Source: an uncultured Erythrobacteraceae bacterium
GTDB lineage: Bacteria > Pseudomonadota > Alphaproteobacteria > Sphingomonadales > Sphingomonadaceae
Reading direction: 5' to 3'
Length of the DNA stretch: 64,000 nucleotides
NCBI GenBank assembly: GCA_946482075.1
Contig: CAMLQG010000003.1
Span: 8,588-72,587, forward strand
The notes under the pieces were generated by a model. That model made no database searches and was not told the DNA's origin. It worked only from the letters and a program-made list of their open reading frames with translations. The translations under genes were made by a program, and so were the position numbers. This document shows, piece by piece, positions 59,845 to 64,000 of the stretch (position 1 is the first letter of the stretch; each line of letters begins with the position of its first letter).

Positions 59845-60429
59845 CTAGCCTTCCGACAGCTGGCCGCGAATAGCTCCGTTCTGGAACTCACTGTTCTGGA
59901 TGTTGACGTAGAAATTCTCCGGCGTGGTTGCCATGGCGTCCGCCACTTCGCGCGCCACGTCCACGCAACCTGTGGCTTCGCCATAGGTCGGCACTTCCAG
60001 CGTCAGCGCGACTTCGCCTTTCTCTCCGGCCGGCCCGGTAACGATCTTCGCGGCCGTCGGCTGCTCGAGATCGGCGACTTTCATCGAATAGCACAGCCGC
60101 CCTTCAGCCCGGTTCAGCCGTCCGGCGAAAACACCGATCGCATCCTTGTCACCTCCGCCGGTCCTGGAGTCCGTCTCCGACTTGCCATCGAGCCGGGCAG
60201 CGAGCTTCACCAGCGCGGCGGGATCGTCGGGTTTGACCGGCGGTGGCGCCATGGGCCGGGGCGCGGGCGCGCGCGTAGCAGGGTTGGTGCCGGCAACACC
60301 CTGATCCATCGCCTCATGCGTCTCCATCGGGTTGGATACGCCGGGCGTGGCGGAATCCTGCGTGCTTTGCGCTTGCGCCGTCGATGCACAGGCAAGTGCC
60401 GCAATTGAAACGGGAAGGAAGACTTTCAT
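59845..60429 (-). CDS. CHRD-domain secreted protein (second copy)
   Basis: The 194-residue protein has a signal peptide (ending ASTAQAQ), a Pro/Ala-rich linker (APAPRPMAPPPVKPDD) and a CHRD domain (KLAARLDGKSETD; GRLCYSMKVADLEQPT; then NFYVNIQNSEFQNGAIRGQL). It lacks the HIHSG histidine of the first copy. AGGAGG precedes the ATG. Its role is unknown. Confidence 0.88.
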   Translation of the reverse strand: MKVFLPVSIAALACASTAQAQSTQDSATPGVSNPMETHEAMDQGVAGTNPATRAPAPRPMAPPPVKPDDPAALVKLAARLDGKSETDSRTGGGDKDAIGVFAGRLNRAEGRLCYSMKVADLEQPTAAKIVTGPAGEKGEVALTLEVPTYGEATGCVDVAREVADAMATTPENFYVNIQNSEFQNGAIRGQLSEG

Positions 60430-60640
60430 GCCGCCGCCTCCTGCGCAAAGGCCGGCAACGGAAGGAGGATGCCCGCGCCGGCCCGCATGCCCCATTCAAC
60501 GCGAAATTGTGGGAGAGTTCCTCAGGAAAACGCCCAGCCGTGCCCCGCCTGCGGGAACGGCAGGAAGATGTGCCGGAGATGCGGTGAGCGGTGTTTATGG
60601 GACAGGTGGCTGCCGTCGGTTTCAGGGTTTCCTCCTGTAT

Positions 60641-60730
60641 CCGTTCGTCCTGAGCTTGTCGAAAGATAGCCTTTCCTTCTTCTTTCGCTGAAAAAAAAGG
60701 ACGGTCTTTCGACAAGCTCAGGACGAACGG
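60641..60730. repeat. Palindromic element with perfect 26-bp arms
   Basis: The arms CCGTTCGTCCTGAGCTTGTC and GACAAGCTCAGGACGAACGG, extended by GAAAGA/TCTTTC, are exact complements, separated by about 38 bp. It is the same family as 53273-53353. It lies 16 bp past the end of uvrA on its downstream side and is the likely uvrA terminator. Confidence 0.85.
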
Positions 60731-60746
60731 GCTGAGGGAAATCCCC

Positions 60747-63755
<3,009 letters not shown>

Positions 63756-63860
63756 GGAGCGCGATCTGGGGTCTCGGAAAGGAAGAGTCCAGAGGCGCGG
63801 GAACCGCACCTCCAACCCGCGCAATGTTCCGCAAATGTTCGCCTGGGTCAACTACTACCT

Positions 63861-63893
63861 CGTCATTCCCGCGAAGGAGGGGGTAGGGATGAC
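63861..63893. repeat. Short palindromic element upstream of uvrA
   Basis: CGTCATTCCCGCGAAGGAGG and the right end GGTAGGGATGACG form a compact hairpin with the same CGTCAT...ATGACG ends as the other elements. It lies in the gap between uvrA and the partial gene at 63937. Confidence 0.6.
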
Positions 63894-63936
63894 GGAATGC
63901 GGCTCCTCCGCTAGCCTCTTTACCAAGGAGACCGCC

Positions 63937-64000
63937 ATGAAACCCGCCCTTCCCCTCATAGCCCTGCTTCTCACCGCGCCCGCCCTCGCTCTCGAACCAC
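63937..64000 (+). CDS. Partial gene for a secreted protein (cut by window end)
   Basis: AAGGAG precedes an ATG, and the first 21 codons read [20 protein letters not shown], a classical signal peptide. The rest lies beyond the window, so the function cannot be determined. Confidence 0.6.
   Translation, partial: MKPALPLIALLLTAPALALEP

Overview
The window is high-G+C DNA from a sphingomonad-type alphaproteobacterium (Sphingomonadales; genus not resolved). The reasons are the core order infA-maf-RNase E/G-yacG-tRNA-Phe, a Ros/MucR regulator, TonB-dependent receptors with the sphingomonad-style 'IVTAQ(K/R)R' start, and many catabolic SDR, P450, Rieske and acyl-CoA dehydrogenase genes. No rRNA, transposase, integrase, CRISPR array or phage gene was seen.

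Layout. 0.2-2.4 kb: core translation/RNA block ending in tRNA-Phe. 2.6-7.6 kb: a TonB receptor-carboxylesterase operon, divergent from a TetR gene across a tandem palindromic operator, plus an AraC remnant. 7.6-14.9 kb: SDRs, DUF808, D-glycerate kinase, aldo/keto reductase, a MucR variant, a COG3618 hydrolase and a YqhA-type membrane protein. 14.9-21.1 kb: a heavy-metal RND pump (czcCBA) behind a His-rich secreted protein. 21.1-25.9 kb: a CoA-thioester/P450 module (SDR, two acyl-CoA dehydrogenases, P450, convergent NTF2-like protein). 26-32.5 kb: a complete drug-type RND tripartite pump with a divergent TetR gene. 32.5-36.9 kb: a second catabolic module (SMP-30 lactonase, Rieske oxygenase alpha subunit, SDR, CitE-like CoA lyase). 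37-45.5 kb: beta-propeller phytase, putA, small envelope proteins, rlmN and a ferritin-like protein. 45.6-52.6 kb: NTF2-like protein, then a tightly coupled pteridine-reductase-like SDR/cytochrome b/molybdopterin enzyme set, followed by CFA synthase, MATE exporter and argG. 52.6-53.4 kb: about 800 bp without a credible gene, holding a structured-RNA candidate and a DnaA-box-like cluster. 53.4-60.4 kb: two CHRD proteins, RlpA, an adrenodoxin-type ferredoxin, TetR, a second TonB receptor, GST and DUF1345. 60.7-63.8 kb: uvrA; a secretory-protein gene is cut by the window end.

How it fits together. The receptors, esterase, lactonase, oxygenases, SDRs, acyl-CoA dehydrogenases and CoA lyase suit uptake and stepwise oxidation of an ester- or ring-containing hydrophobic compound, with two RND pumps and a GST for protection. 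The substrate cannot be read from sequence. The Rieske oxygenase has no reductase or ferredoxin beside it; an orphan ferredoxin lies about 20 kb away.

The most unusual signals are: a dispersed palindromic (REP-like) repeat carried in frame inside UvrA; the structured-RNA candidate downstream of argG; the tandem palindrome between the first TonB receptor and its TetR gene; and a translationally coupled pteridine reductase-like/cytochrome b/molybdoenzyme operon.
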